Source: ZC4RG29 sp032907565
Lineage (GTDB): Bacteria > Bacteroidota > Bacteroidia > Cytophagales > Cyclobacteriaceae
Length of the DNA stretch: 17,019 nucleotides
Assembly (NCBI GenBank): GCA_032907565.1
Contig: JAJJPK010000116.1
Coordinates: 1 to 17,019, forward strand
Direction: 5' to 3'
In this document: in pieces, positions 1 to 6,957 of the stretch
Position numbering within the stretch: the first letter of the stretch is position 1
How the letters are laid out: each line of letters begins with the position of its first letter
Position numbers and translations under genes: made by a program
Notes under the pieces: model-generated
Told to the model about the DNA's origin: nothing
Databases searched by the model: none
Seen by the model: the letters and a program-made list of their open reading frames with translations, nothing else

Positions 1-854
1 GACTGCGTTGCACCGGATATAAGAAGATTGGGGTTGCGTTCGAGATAACGTGCGGCAATGACTTCATGGTAGATGTGATTGGCATTGCCAACGAGGAAAT
101 GGCTCCCCCAGAGGCTGAACGTCTGACCGAACTGTGACGCGCTGGAAAGCATTTCGAGTTCGCGGGTATCCGGCCTGAAGCGCACGGATCTACCGCCGGC
201 GTTGGGGCTGAGGCGGGCCGCGTCGGGGTAGTCGGGATACTGGATTTGGCTTCCGGTATCGCCGAAGAGGTCGCTGTAGGTTTCCGTACTTACAATCCCC
301 TCATGGGCGAGATAGATCCAGTTGTCGATGCCGTAAACGGGGTTGTTAAGGTTGTGTTGTGGATTGGTGAGTGCGAAACCTGTGAGCAGCGTGTCGATCA
401 CTTCTGCATGACCATCGTTGTTGGCATCTTCGAGATAGAGAACGTTCGGTGCGTCGGTTACAATGAAACCCCGTTTCCAGCGCATGATGCTGTTGGGAAG
501 TACGAGGTTTTCTGCGAAGACTGTGGCACTGTCGAACTGGCCATCGCCGTCTGTATCTCTTAACATCTTGATCGTGCCGGTTCCGCTCACATCAAGGGGA
601 TATCCAGGCATTTCCACGACGTACAATCTTCCGAATTCGTCGATCTCCATGTCGACCGGGTCGCGTATGAGCGGCTCGGCGGCTATGCGTTCTATGGTGA
701 ACCCTTTCGCAATCTGGAAGTCGCCCACCATCGTCACCCCGCTGTCGCCCTTTGTTTCCGCTTCAGGCTGGCGCTGTTTGCATTGCGAGAATAGAAGGAG
801 GATCGCCAACGCAGCAAAAAGCTGGTTGAGGGGGAAGAATCGGAAACGTCGCAC
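1..854 (-). CDS. PVC-type membrane-bound dehydrogenase, N-terminal part
   Basis: About 284 codons read leftward and run off the window start, so the C-terminus is missing. The N-terminus resembles a lipoprotein signal: basic MRRFR, a hydrophobic stretch ALAILLLF, then Cys25. The lipobox SQC is atypical because Gln sits at -1. Beyond it are GFTIERIAAEPLIRDPVDMEID, DEFGRLYVVEMPGYP, DTDGDGQFD and LPNSIMRWKRGFIVTDAPNV, which look like the beta-propeller region of the large PVC-type dehydrogenases that usually continue into HEAT repeats and a CxxCH cytochrome c domain. Those later domains would lie outside the window. Such proteins are thought to oxidise sugars or alcohols in the periplasm. No ATG precedes the signal sequence. 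I chose GTG at 854; an in-frame TTG at 866 with AGGAA just upstream is the alternative. An internal ATG would remove the signal. Confidence 0.82.
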   Translation of the reverse strand, partial: MRRFRFFPLNQLFAALAILLLFSQCKQRQPEAETKGDSGVTMVGDFQIAKGFTIERIAAEPLIRDPVDMEIDEFGRLYVVEMPGYPLDVSGTGTIKMLRDTDGDGQFDSATVFAENLVLPNSIMRWKRGFIVTDAPNVLYLEDANNDGHAEVIDTLLTGFALTNPQHNLNNPVYGIDNWIYLAHEGIVSTETYSDLFGDTGSQIQYPDYPDAARLSPNAGGRSVRFRPDTRELEMLSSASQFGQTFSLWGSHFLVGNANHIYHEVIAARYLERNPNLLISGATQ

Positions 855-890
855 GGCTGAAAACAAGGTTCCTAATTGCCTCTTAATATA

Positions 891-908
891 AAAGGAAAAC
901 TTTCCTTT
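891..908. promoter_or_regulatory. palindrome upstream of the dehydrogenase gene
   Basis: AAAGGAAA and TTTCCTTT are perfect 8-base arms around a 2-base centre, ending 37 bases upstream of the proposed GTG start at 854. It may be an operator. No protein can be assigned, and A/T-rich palindromes also occur by chance. Confidence 0.3.
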
Positions 909-950
909 CCACGCCTTCGTTGTCTGAGAAGCCCCGAGGTTGATTCTATT

Positions 951-979
951 ATTTTCGATTTGTGACTCAAATCGAAAAT
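951..979. repeat. perfect 12-bp hairpin, AT-rich
   Basis: ATTTTCGATTTG and CAAATCGAAAAT form perfect 12-base arms around a 5-base loop TGACT. It lies between the divergent dehydrogenase and ArsR genes. The same words (CGATTT, CGAAAATC) recur at 12951-13098. Confidence 0.75.
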
Positions 980-980
980 C

Positions 981-1008
981 ACAAATCAAAAATCACAAAT
1001 CAAAAATC
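981..1008. repeat. two tandem 14-bp units, AT-rich words
   Basis: ACAAATCAAAAATC occurs twice back to back (981-994 and 995-1008). A degenerate third unit, CAAATCGAAAATC, directly precedes them at 968-980 as part of the hairpin. No gene is seen between 867 and 1113. Confidence 0.8.
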
Positions 1009-1042
1009 CCTCCCCTGCATTGCTTCCCCAAATCCAAAAAAT

Positions 1043-1087
1043 ATGCAAGTATCTCCTTGCATTTTAGATAAGCAAGCATTTACTTGC
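1043..1087. promoter_or_regulatory. probable operator of the ArsR-type regulator (two inverted repeats)
   Basis: Two inverted repeats lie 27-71 bases before the regulator's start. ATGCAA (1043-1048) pairs with TTGCAT (1057-1062) across 8 bases, and GCAAG (1072-1076) pairs with CTTGC (1083-1087) across 6. The outer arms also match each other: GCAAGTA at 1045-1051 and TACTTGC at 1081-1087 are exact 7-base reverse complements. ArsR-family dimers bind such sites and commonly repress their own operon. Assignment to this gene rests on position only. Confidence 0.55.
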
Positions 1088-1113
1088 GTATCAGAAACCT
1101 GTAACGAACTACA

Positions 1114-1449
1114 ATGGAACCCCGGAGGGATGTTTTTCAGGCTATTGCCGACCCTACGCGGCGCGACATTATCGCGCTGTTGTCGCGCAAGCCGGCGAAT
1201 GTGAACGATATCGCGGCGCATTTCGACATGACGCGGCAGGCGGTGTCGCTGCATGTGAAAATCCTGGAAGAGTGCGGCGTCTTGAAGGTAGTCAGGACCG
1301 GTCGCGAACGTCGGTGCAGCGTGCGGCCGGAAAAGTTTGATGAAGTGTCCGATTGGCTGGAGCCCCTGCGCAAGATGTGGGAGTCCCGCTTTGAGCAACT
1401 TGACGATGTATTAGTAAAAATGAAAACCACAAAACCCAAGAAACCATGA
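1114..1449 (+). CDS. ArsR-family winged-helix transcriptional regulator
   Basis: 111 residues, the usual length for a single ArsR domain. Residues 1-22 (VFQAIADPTRRDIIALLS) are the family's opening helix signature, VNDIAAHFDMTRQAVSLHVKILEECGVL is the helix-turn-helix, and VVRTGRERRCSV is the wing. The paired cysteines of metal-sensing ArsR/SmtB proteins are absent (single Cys in EECGV), so metal sensing is unlikely. It belongs to the subgroup encoded next to SRPBCC proteins. Its TGA overlaps the next gene's ATG (ATGA at 1446-1449), which indicates translational coupling. Autoregulation through the inverted repeats at 1043-1087 is likely. No strong Shine-Dalgarno precedes the ATG. Confidence 0.93.
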   Translation: MEPRRDVFQAIADPTRRDIIALLSRKPANVNDIAAHFDMTRQAVSLHVKILEECGVLKVVRTGRERRCSVRPEKFDEVSDWLEPLRKMWESRFEQLDDVLVKMKTTKPKKP

Positions 1450-1952
1450 AACGCAGTCTGGCAATGAACTTCTCTGTTGACAGGGATAAGCGAACCATCC
1501 ATGTGGAACGTGAATTCGCCGCGCCGCTCGCCGACGTTTGGGCGGCATGGACGCAAAAGGAATTCCTCGATCAGTGGTGGGCTCCGAAACCGTACCGCAC
1601 CATCACCCGGTCACTCGACTTCCGCGATGGTGGCACCTGGTTTTACAGTATGGTGGGCCCGGAGAACGACAGGCACTGGTGCCGCGCCGACTATGAAGGC
1701 ATCCAGCCAATGGAATCCTTCGGTATGCACGACGCCTTTACGGATGAGGAAGGCAATGTCAGCAACGAGCTACCTCGTTCGAGATGGAAAAACGATTTCC
1801 GCTCTTCCGGAGACTCTACAACGGTGCACATTACCATTCGCTACGACAAAACGGAAGATCTCGACAAGATCATCGAGCTCGGCTTCCGTGAAGGATTCAC
1901 CGCGGCGTTGGAGAACCTTGATGAGATGTTTGAGAAAGAATTGAAAAGCTGA
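1446..1952 (+). CDS. SRPBCC (AHSA1-like) domain protein
   Basis: 168 residues, cytosolic, with no signal peptide. IHVEREFAAPLADVWAAWTQKEFLDQWWAPKPY is the hallmark start of AHSA1/START-like ligand-binding folds; GGTWFYSMVGPENDRHWCRADYEGIQPMESF and the C-terminal helix GFREGFTAALENLDEMFEKEL complete the domain. These proteins have a deep hydrophobic cavity; the ligand here cannot be predicted. The 4-base overlap with the ArsR gene shows one operon, and ArsR-SRPBCC pairs or fusions are widespread. An in-frame ATG six codons later (MNFSVDRD) is an alternative start, but the ATGA overlap favours 1446. Confidence 0.92.
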   Translation: MKRSLAMNFSVDRDKRTIHVEREFAAPLADVWAAWTQKEFLDQWWAPKPYRTITRSLDFRDGGTWFYSMVGPENDRHWCRADYEGIQPMESFGMHDAFTDEEGNVSNELPRSRWKNDFRSSGDSTTVHITIRYDKTEDLDKIIELGFREGFTAALENLDEMFEKELKS

Positions 1953-2185
1953 TTCTTCCAAAAGTTGCAGATGCAGTCGCAGACACAATGCTTACCCGCA
2001 ACGATCGGGGCATTGCCTCTGCCTCTGCATCTGCCTTGGTGCCCCATTTCCCTTTGAGCACGCTGCTGTATCTTATTTGTCGTCCCTACAGCACTCGTTT
2101 CCCCTGAAGACTGATATCCCGGCTCTGATTGAGATTGAACGGAAAAACGGTCGCCTGACGGATGCATCAACCACAAGCTAACATT

Positions 2186-2202
2186 GTGTCCCTACGGGAC
2201 AC
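2186..2202 (+). repeat. palindromic repeat, copy 1
   Basis: GTGTCCCTACGGGACAC: 7-base perfect arms around TAC, preceded by ACATT. Confidence 0.9.
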
Positions 2203-2234
2203 GCCCTGCCAACAACGTTGTTTCTACAAACATT

Positions 2235-2251
2235 GCGTCCCTACGGGACGC
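2235..2251 (+). repeat. palindromic repeat, copy 2 (compensated arms)
   Basis: GCGTCCCTACGGGACGC: the same element, with T to C in the left arm matched by A to G in the right arm, so pairing is preserved. It is preceded by CAAACATT. Confidence 0.9.
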
Positions 2252-2441
2252 GGAATATTAACACACTCGTATCAACATTTCCAATTGGCGCGCACGCGTG
2301 GAAGACCGTATCTCTATTGGTCTGAATTTCTATCGTGCCCGATATGTCGTCCCTACGGTACTCGGTTTCCCTTATCCACCCGCTTATTCTACTGATATGC
2401 CGCCCCTGCAACTGCGTCTGCATCTGCAACTGCCTTCGCCG

Positions 2442-2458
2442 GTGTCCCGTAGGGACAC
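2442..2458 (-). repeat. palindromic repeat, copy 3 (inverted)
   Basis: GTGTCCCGTAGGGACAC on the + strand is the reverse complement of copy 1. It is followed by AATGTTTG, the complement of the CAAACATT found before copy 2, so the conserved element is longer than the palindrome and has a direction. Confidence 0.9.
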
Positions 2459-2483
2459 AATGTTTGCAGACAAGCGACTGCCC

Positions 2484-3593
2484 CTACAACTCTACCCGTC
2501 TTCCTGTCCGCGCCGCTTCGTAGATCGCATCAATAATCTTCAAGTCCTTCAGCCCTTCTTCACCATCCACCGGTACTACGGGCTTTTTGTTTTGAAGGAT
2601 TATCGCGGACATTTCGTCCATCTGGACGGTCTGGTGGGTCTTATGAGGGAAGTTCAATTCGCCTTTATTCGTTCTTCCTTTAATCGGACCGTAACCTGTA
2701 GCGGGATGTAGTTCAGCAAACCCGTTCGTTCCGTCGAGAAAAAATCTGTCGAGGTAGCTGAGTGCGTAAGTTGAAAGACATGAGGCAACGGCTCCGCCAG
2801 GGAAGCCCATCTGAAAGGTGATGGTTTCGTCCACACCCTCTTTGAATTTTACGGGATCAGTTTTGACTTCCTGTGCCGTCACCCAAATCGGTTCTTCGCC
2901 GATCATGTAGCGCGCACCGTTCACAGAATAGATCCCGATGTCCATCATGGCGCCACCGCCGGCGAGTTCTTTGTTCAATCGCCATTGGTTGGGATCGCCA
3001 ATGCGGAAACCACTTAGCCCCTGGAAGAAAAGAACCTGGCCCAGTTCACCAGCATTGCGCATGCGAATAATTTCTAGCGTGTTGGCTTCAAAGTGCATCC
3101 GATACCCCACGAGCAGTTTTACGTTGGCCCGCTTGCAGGCGTCCACCATTTCCTGGCCTTCTTTTGCGTTGAGGGCCATTGGCTTTTCGCAGATGACGTG
3201 CTTACCTGCGCGCGCCACGCGAATAGCCTGATCTTTATGAAGGGCGTTGGGAGTGATGATGTAGACTGCGTCGATGTCCTTGTTGTCCTTGATCCTGTCG
3301 AAGTTCTCGTAGTTATAACAGTTTGATGCCGGTATGCCGTACTTCTTCTGCCAGTCGGCAATCTTTGAGGGTGTCCCGCTGATAACACCCGTAAGTTTAG
3401 CTGCTTTGCTGTCGCGCATCGCTTCGGCTACGCGCGTGCCATAGCTGCCAAGCCCCATGATGGCGACTCTCAGCACGGGCCCTTCATAGGGCTTTTCATG
3501 GATAAAGGAGCGTTCGGCCCTGGCTGACGACAGGAAAGGCACGGCCAATGCCGTCGCTGAAATTCTCTGAAGGAAATCACGTCGGGACTTCAT
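2484..3593 (-). CDS. Gfo/Idh/MocA family oxidoreductase, Tat-exported
   Basis: 369 residues, normal for the family. A twin-arginine signal is visible (RRDFLQ at residues 4-9, hydrophobic region, SSARA near 26). The Rossmann nucleotide motif VAIMGLGSYG is at 43-52, the conserved active-site EKP at 136-138, YRMHF at 164-168, and WRLNKELAGGGAMMDIGIYSVN at 204-225 with the Asp/Tyr pair typical of the C-terminal domain. The family carries out NAD(P)-dependent oxidation or reduction of sugars and cyclitols; the substrate is not predictable. Tat export implies a cofactor bound before secretion and a periplasmic location. It is the only leftward gene between 2484 and 3593, with 205 bases to the next upstream gene. 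The stop TAG is followed directly by GGGCAGTCGC-type repeat words. Confidence 0.95.
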   Translation of the reverse strand: MKSRRDFLQRISATALAVPFLSSARAERSFIHEKPYEGPVLRVAIMGLGSYGTRVAEAMRDSKAAKLTGVISGTPSKIADWQKKYGIPASNCYNYENFDRIKDNKDIDAVYIITPNALHKDQAIRVARAGKHVICEKPMALNAKEGQEMVDACKRANVKLLVGYRMHFEANTLEIIRMRNAGELGQVLFFQGLSGFRIGDPNQWRLNKELAGGGAMMDIGIYSVNGARYMIGEEPIWVTAQEVKTDPVKFKEGVDETITFQMGFPGGAVASCLSTYALSYLDRFFLDGTNGFAELHPATGYGPIKGRTNKGELNFPHKTHQTVQMDEMSAIILQNKKPVVPVDGEEGLKDLKIIDAIYEAARTGRRVEL

Positions 3594-3669
3594 AGAGTAT
3601 TCGGGTTGTTTTTAGTGGGGAAGCCAATGTAGCAAAAGATTTTTCCATCGGGAAGGGCAAGTTGGATTA

Positions 3670-3792
3670 GTGGGCAGTAGGCGCGAAGGTTCGCAAAGGT
3701 CTTCGGAGGCATAGGAACCGCACTGGGTTAACCAGTAACATTTGGAAATAATCGAGGCCACTGCATACTGCAAAGTGCGTGCTACTGCCCAC
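3670..3792. repeat. inverted CAGT-word repeats between genes
   Basis: GTGGGCAGTAG (3670-3680) and CTACTGCCCAC (3782-3792) are exact reverse complements, and one further base pairs outside each arm. Between them is CACTGCATACTGC. The right arm begins seven bases past the stop codon at 3799. No gene or terminator T-run is seen in 3594-3798. Confidence 0.7.
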
Positions 3793-3798
3793 TGCCAA

Positions 3799-5055
3799 CT
3801 AAGTTTTCTGCTTCTTCTTCTTAGCAGCAGGAAACAGGACATTATTCAGAATCAGCCGATACCCCGGAGAGTTGGGGTGCAGGTTAAGGTCGGTAGGTTC
3901 TTCGCCCACCTGATGTTGGTAGTCTTCGGGGTCGTGGCCGCCATAAAACGTCCAGAATCCTTTACCGAGAATGCCGTGGATATATTTGGCTTCGCGGATT
4001 TCTTTGTTTTCACCCATCACGACTACGTCCGGCTTGATAAGTTGCGATTTAAATCCAGTGGTCTGTCCGAAGAATCCCTTTATGACCTTGCTGTGATTTT
4101 GCGACAACATGGTCGGGATGGGATCCCACTTTGCTGAAAATTCGAACAGGGTGAAATAGTCGTTGTCTTGTCGCAGTCCCCGTTCAGTCGGGTGATTGTC
4201 GATATCAGAAAACTCGTACTTGTAGGGGTCGCGTACCAACTGGAAATCCGTAAATGCCAGGCAATGCTCGTAGTTCAGCTTTTGCTGGGCATTAGGGTCG
4301 GCAGGGTCACCGTCGTACATGTGCTCGCAGATGTCGACACCATCGGCTGCGAGCGCGATATCAAAGCTGTCCGTCGCGGAACACATGGCGAACATAAATC
4401 CACCGCCGGCGACAAACTCCTTGATCTTCCGGGCTACGGCCAGCTTAAGTTGCGACACCTTCTGGAAGCCGTGTTTTCGTGCGAGTTCTTCGGCCTCCTG
4501 CTGGGCTTCGATATACCAGGGCATGTTATGGTAGGAGCCGTAAAACTTTCCGTACTGCCCGGTGAAGTCTTCGTGGTGGAGGTGCAGCCAATCGTACTTT
4601 GGAAGCATTCCGTTCAGCACCTCGTCGTCGTATATCACGTCATACGGGATTTCCGCATAAGACAGCACCAAGGTCACGGCATCATCCCACGGTTGTGCAG
4701 TCTTAGGCGAATACACGGCGATGCGTGGATATTTTTCCAGCTTCATGATGTCGTAATTGACCGCGGGGCTGCCAATCTCCGTAATGATCTTGTTGGCCTC
4801 TGCATCCGAGATGACCTCGTAGGTGACGCCCCGCACGACCAGCTCGTTTTGGATGGCGGGGTGGTACTGACACATGAAACTTCCACCGCGGTAGTTGAGC
4901 AGCCAGTCGACTTCCATTTCGGTTTTCAATATCCAATACGTGATTCCGTAGGCCTTCAGGTGGTTGGACTGCCGGTCGTCCATAGGGATAAGGATGTAGT
5001 TCGCGCGGCAAATCCCAGCTAAAACGACAAAAGCGAACAAAAAAATGGTTCTCAT
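3799..5055 (-). CDS. exported protein of the Bacteroidota 'asparagine synthetase B' family, function unknown
   Basis: 418 residues from the ATG at 5055, which gives a clean signal peptide (MRTIFLFAFVVLAGICRA). The frame is open to 5148, but the -7 promoter box at 5077-5084 lies inside that extension, so 5055 is the better start. Conserved blocks include YILIPMDD, NHLKAYGITYWIL, VDWLLNYRGGSF, WDDAVTLVLSYAEIPYDVIYDDEVL, DWLHLHHEDFTGQYGKF, FVAGGGFMFAMCSATDSFDIALA, and a C-terminal KGFWTFYGGHDPEDYQHQVG. I recall this family being auto-named asparagine synthetase B in Bacteroidota, yet neither an N-terminal nucleophile Cys nor the SGGxDS ATP motif is present. The glycine-rich AGGGFMFAMC region recalls class I glutamine-amidotransferase-like folds (inference). 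The role is unknown; it is probably periplasmic. Confidence 0.88.
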   Translation of the reverse strand: MRTIFLFAFVVLAGICRANYILIPMDDRQSNHLKAYGITYWILKTEMEVDWLLNYRGGSFMCQYHPAIQNELVVRGVTYEVISDAEANKIITEIGSPAVNYDIMKLEKYPRIAVYSPKTAQPWDDAVTLVLSYAEIPYDVIYDDEVLNGMLPKYDWLHLHHEDFTGQYGKFYGSYHNMPWYIEAQQEAEELARKHGFQKVSQLKLAVARKIKEFVAGGGFMFAMCSATDSFDIALAADGVDICEHMYDGDPADPNAQQKLNYEHCLAFTDFQLVRDPYKYEFSDIDNHPTERGLRQDNDYFTLFEFSAKWDPIPTMLSQNHSKVIKGFFGQTTGFKSQLIKPDVVVMGENKEIREAKYIHGILGKGFWTFYGGHDPEDYQHQVGEEPTDLNLHPNSPGYRLILNNVLFPAAKKKKQKT

Positions 5056-5076
5056 GGCAAATCGGCTGTGTTGAAT

Positions 5077-5084
5077 CAAAGTTA
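5077..5084 (-). promoter_or_regulatory. -7 promoter box for the gene starting at 5055
   Basis: On the - strand this reads TAACTTTG, an exact match to the Bacteroidota -7 consensus TANNTTTG, 21 bases before the ATG. No clear -33 TTTG is seen at the right spacing. The expected 5' leader is under 20 bases. Confidence 0.5.
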
Positions 5085-5117
5085 CCCAATGATGCTGCAT
5101 TAACCTATAAAACCTCC

Positions 5118-5125
5118 TAATTTTG
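5118..5125 (+). promoter_or_regulatory. -7 promoter box for the permease gene
   Basis: TAATTTTG matches TANNTTTG exactly, 95 bases upstream of the ATG at 5221. It is back-to-back with the - strand box, as expected for divergent genes. The -33 element is not obvious. Confidence 0.4.
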
Positions 5126-5220
5126 GCATGTGGGGCGGTGATGCACAATTTTTCCCGTCAAACTGTAACAACTGGCCTGCGGGAACAACGAATTGGTACT
5201 TCCGTTATTAGCTTCCGGGC

Positions 5221-6456
5221 ATGGATTTGATTGAAAATATTCGCGAGGGATTGCGGTCGATCAGGGCGAACCTGCTTCGTTCGGTACTCACAGCCTGCAT
5301 TGTCGCCATAGGCATCACCTCGCTCGTCGGCATTCTTACTGCAGTAGACGGAATCGAACAATCCGTTACGGAAAGCCTCAGTTCGCTGGGGTTGAACACC
5401 TTTGACATCTATTCCCGCACCTACAGGCGTTCAAGTCGTGAGGGCGTCGTTGAAAAGACATACCCCCCAATACGGTATAGCGAGGCAAGGCGGTTCATGA
5501 ACGAATTCACGGTGCCGTCGAGCATTTGCATTTTCGCACACGTCAGCTGGAACGCGGAGGTCAAGCGACTATCGAAAAAGACCAATCCCAACGTTGGTAT
5601 AGGGGGTGTCAACGAAGAATACATGGCCATCAAAGCCCTCGAGTTTGAACATGGAAGAAACTTCTCTATGGTAGAGATCGAACGTGGTGCGCATGTGGCG
5701 GTTATCGGCAGCAAGATCGCAGAGGTGCTGTACGAACAGAATGAAGATCCCATCGGCACGAGCATCATCGCGTTGGGCACCCAGTTCAAGGTGATCGGAG
5801 TGCTGAAGAAGAAGGGAGAGATTGCAGAGGAAAATTTTGATAACTCGGTTTACATACCGCTGATCGTTGCGAACCAGCTTGCAGGCGGACAGCAGCTGCG
5901 TTATACCATGACGGTCGCGGTACGCGACCCCGACAAGTTCGAGCATGCCATGGGTGAGGCTACCGGGCTGATGCGCATCATACGAAGAGACCGGATCGGC
6001 CAGGAAAATTCTTTTGAGATCGAAAAGAGTGAAACGCTGGAAGAGAACCTTAAGGCTATAACGAGCGGACTTTACTGGGGAGGTTTCGGCGTCGGTTTTA
6101 TTACACTACTTGGTGCGTCCATTGCGCTCATGAACATCATGCTTGTATCCGTCACGGAACGGACGCGCGAGGTGGGCGTGAGGAAGGCACTTGGTGCGAC
6201 TCCCTTGCGGATCCGACAACAGTTCGTCATTGAGGCCATCGTTGTTTGTCTTCTTGGTGGAATTGCTGGCATTGTCCTCGGTATAGTCATCGGAAACCTC
6301 ATGGCCAGCTTCATGGAAGTCGAGCATTTTGTCGTCCCCTGGCTTTGGATGGTCGTTGGCCTTCTCGTCTGCGTGTTTGTTGGTCTTATCTCGGGGTATT
6401 ATCCTGCGCATAAAGCGTCGATGCTGGATCCGATTGAGTCGCTGCGGTTTGAATGA
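5221..6456 (+). CDS. ABC transporter permease, MacB/FtsX type
   Basis: 411 residues with the standard MacB topology. One membrane segment at about residues 20-42 is followed by a large periplasmic domain (MacB_PCD, about 45-280), then three membrane segments (about 286-312, 333-360, 374-394). The cytoplasmic coupling signature VTERTREVGVRKALGATP lies after the second segment, and the family's end motif YPAHKASMLDPIESLRFE closes the protein. Such permeases pair with a LolD/MacB-like ATPase to move lipoproteins, peptides or lipids, or to act mechanically across the envelope. No ATPase gene is present in the window. A TAG stop lies in frame four codons upstream, so the ATG at 5221 is the first possible ATG. 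No recognisable Shine-Dalgarno. Confidence 0.94.
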   Translation: MDLIENIREGLRSIRANLLRSVLTACIVAIGITSLVGILTAVDGIEQSVTESLSSLGLNTFDIYSRTYRRSSREGVVEKTYPPIRYSEARRFMNEFTVPSSICIFAHVSWNAEVKRLSKKTNPNVGIGGVNEEYMAIKALEFEHGRNFSMVEIERGAHVAVIGSKIAEVLYEQNEDPIGTSIIALGTQFKVIGVLKKKGEIAEENFDNSVYIPLIVANQLAGGQQLRYTMTVAVRDPDKFEHAMGEATGLMRIIRRDRIGQENSFEIEKSETLEENLKAITSGLYWGGFGVGFITLLGASIALMNIMLVSVTERTREVGVRKALGATPLRIRQQFVIEAIVVCLLGGIAGIVLGIVIGNLMASFMEVEHFVVPWLWMVVGLLVCVFVGLISGYYPAHKASMLDPIESLRFE

Positions 6457-6638
6457 GTGGCCCTCGCAGGCTCGGGGAGTTTTTTTTTTTTTTTCACCGC
6501 AGAGGCGCGGAGGTGAAGAGGTACTTAAGCGTAGAGAGGTTGTCAAGATAGACGCTTGGTCCGCAGGGTCCTGTTGTGTGCCACAGACAAATGGAGTCCG
6601 CAGAGCCGGGTCGCCTGGTCGGCGACTATGGTGGAATT

Positions 6639-6683
6639 CAATAAGTAACCACGTACTATCAAACTAAGCACACCTTCAGCAGA
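6639..6683 (+). repeat. 45-bp direct repeat, copy 1
   Basis: Begins CAATAAGTAACCACGTACTA and ends CACACCTTCAGCAGA. Identical to copies at 6826-6870 and 6871-6915. Confidence 0.95.
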
Positions 6684-6692
6684 TACCGCAAC

Positions 6693-6724
6693 TTCAACAC
6701 TTCAACACTTCAACACTTCAACAC
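6693..6724 (+). repeat. tandem TTCAACAC x4
   Basis: Four perfect 8-base units, followed by the T-run of block copy B. Confidence 0.95.
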
Positions 6725-6825
6725 TTTTTTTCACCGCAGAGGCGCGGAGATGAAGAGGTACTTGAGCGTTGTCTGAGAGGTTGTCAAGATAGATGCCTGG
6801 TCTTCGGCGTCGTGTTGGTGGAATT

Positions 6826-6915
6826 CAATAAGTAACCACGTACTATCAAACTAAGCACACCTTCAGCAGACAATAAGTAACCACGTACTATCAAACTAAG
6901 CACACCTTCAGCAGA
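6826..6915 (+). repeat. 45-bp direct repeat, copies 2 and 3 in perfect tandem
   Basis: 6826-6870 and 6871-6915 are identical to each other and to 6639-6683, with no base between them. Confidence 0.95.
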
Positions 6916-6924
6916 TACCGCAAC

Positions 6925-6956
6925 TCCAACACTTCAACACTCCAACACTCCAACAC
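6925..6956 (+). repeat. tandem TYCAACAC x4 abutting a stop codon
   Basis: Four 8-base units (three TCCAACAC and one TTCAACAC) that end one base from the stop codon (6958-6960) of the leftward SUMF1-like gene. Confidence 0.95.
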
Positions 6957-6957
6957 T

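Larger units (their letters stand above)
1953..2483. repeat. gene-free stretch with decayed short repeats
   Basis: No convincing coding frame. It opens with GTTGCAGATGCAGTCGCAGA (1964-1983) just after the SRPBCC stop and carries related CTGCAACTGC/CATCTGC words at 2021-2035 and 2405-2435. A second family appears as TATTTGTCGTCCCTACAGCA (2074-2093) and GATATGTCGTCCCTACGGTA (2341-2360), with a weaker version near 2394-2412. Three clean palindromes are listed separately. A perfect 12-base palindrome AACAACGTTGTT sits at 2211-2222. Confidence 0.75.
6480..6956. repeat. duplicated intergenic repeat block (two diverged copies)
   Basis: No gene lies in 6457-6957. Copy A (6480-6724) and copy B (6725-6956) share the same order: a T-run (15 T at 6480-6494; 7 T at 6725-6731), CACCGCAGAGGCGCGGAG (6495-6512; 6732-6749), GAGAGGTTGTCAAGATAGA, GTGGAATTCAATAAG, the 45-base unit, TACCGCAAC, and an 8-base tandem tract. 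Copy A carries an extra segment with a 6-bp hairpin GTCGCC/GGCGAC (6610-6626). Copy B carries one extra 45-base unit. Confidence 0.88.

Noticed and set aside
2298..2711. + strand open frame of 137 codons
   Set aside because: It runs through decayed repeats and then antisense to the end of the Gfo/Idh/MocA gene; the translation is low quality with no domain.
4168..5022. Long + strand open frame (284 codons) opposite the exported protein gene
   Set aside because: It is the antisense of a well-supported family protein with signal peptide and promoter; its translation has no recognisable domain.
6457..6494. Strong intrinsic terminator after the permease gene
   Set aside because: The 15-T run is preceded only by a weak CCC/GGG pairing, and the T-run belongs to a repeat that recurs at 6725 away from any stop codon.
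6639..6956. CRISPR array
   Set aside because: The 45-base units are directly adjacent or about 140 bases apart, with no regular unique spacers and no cas genes.
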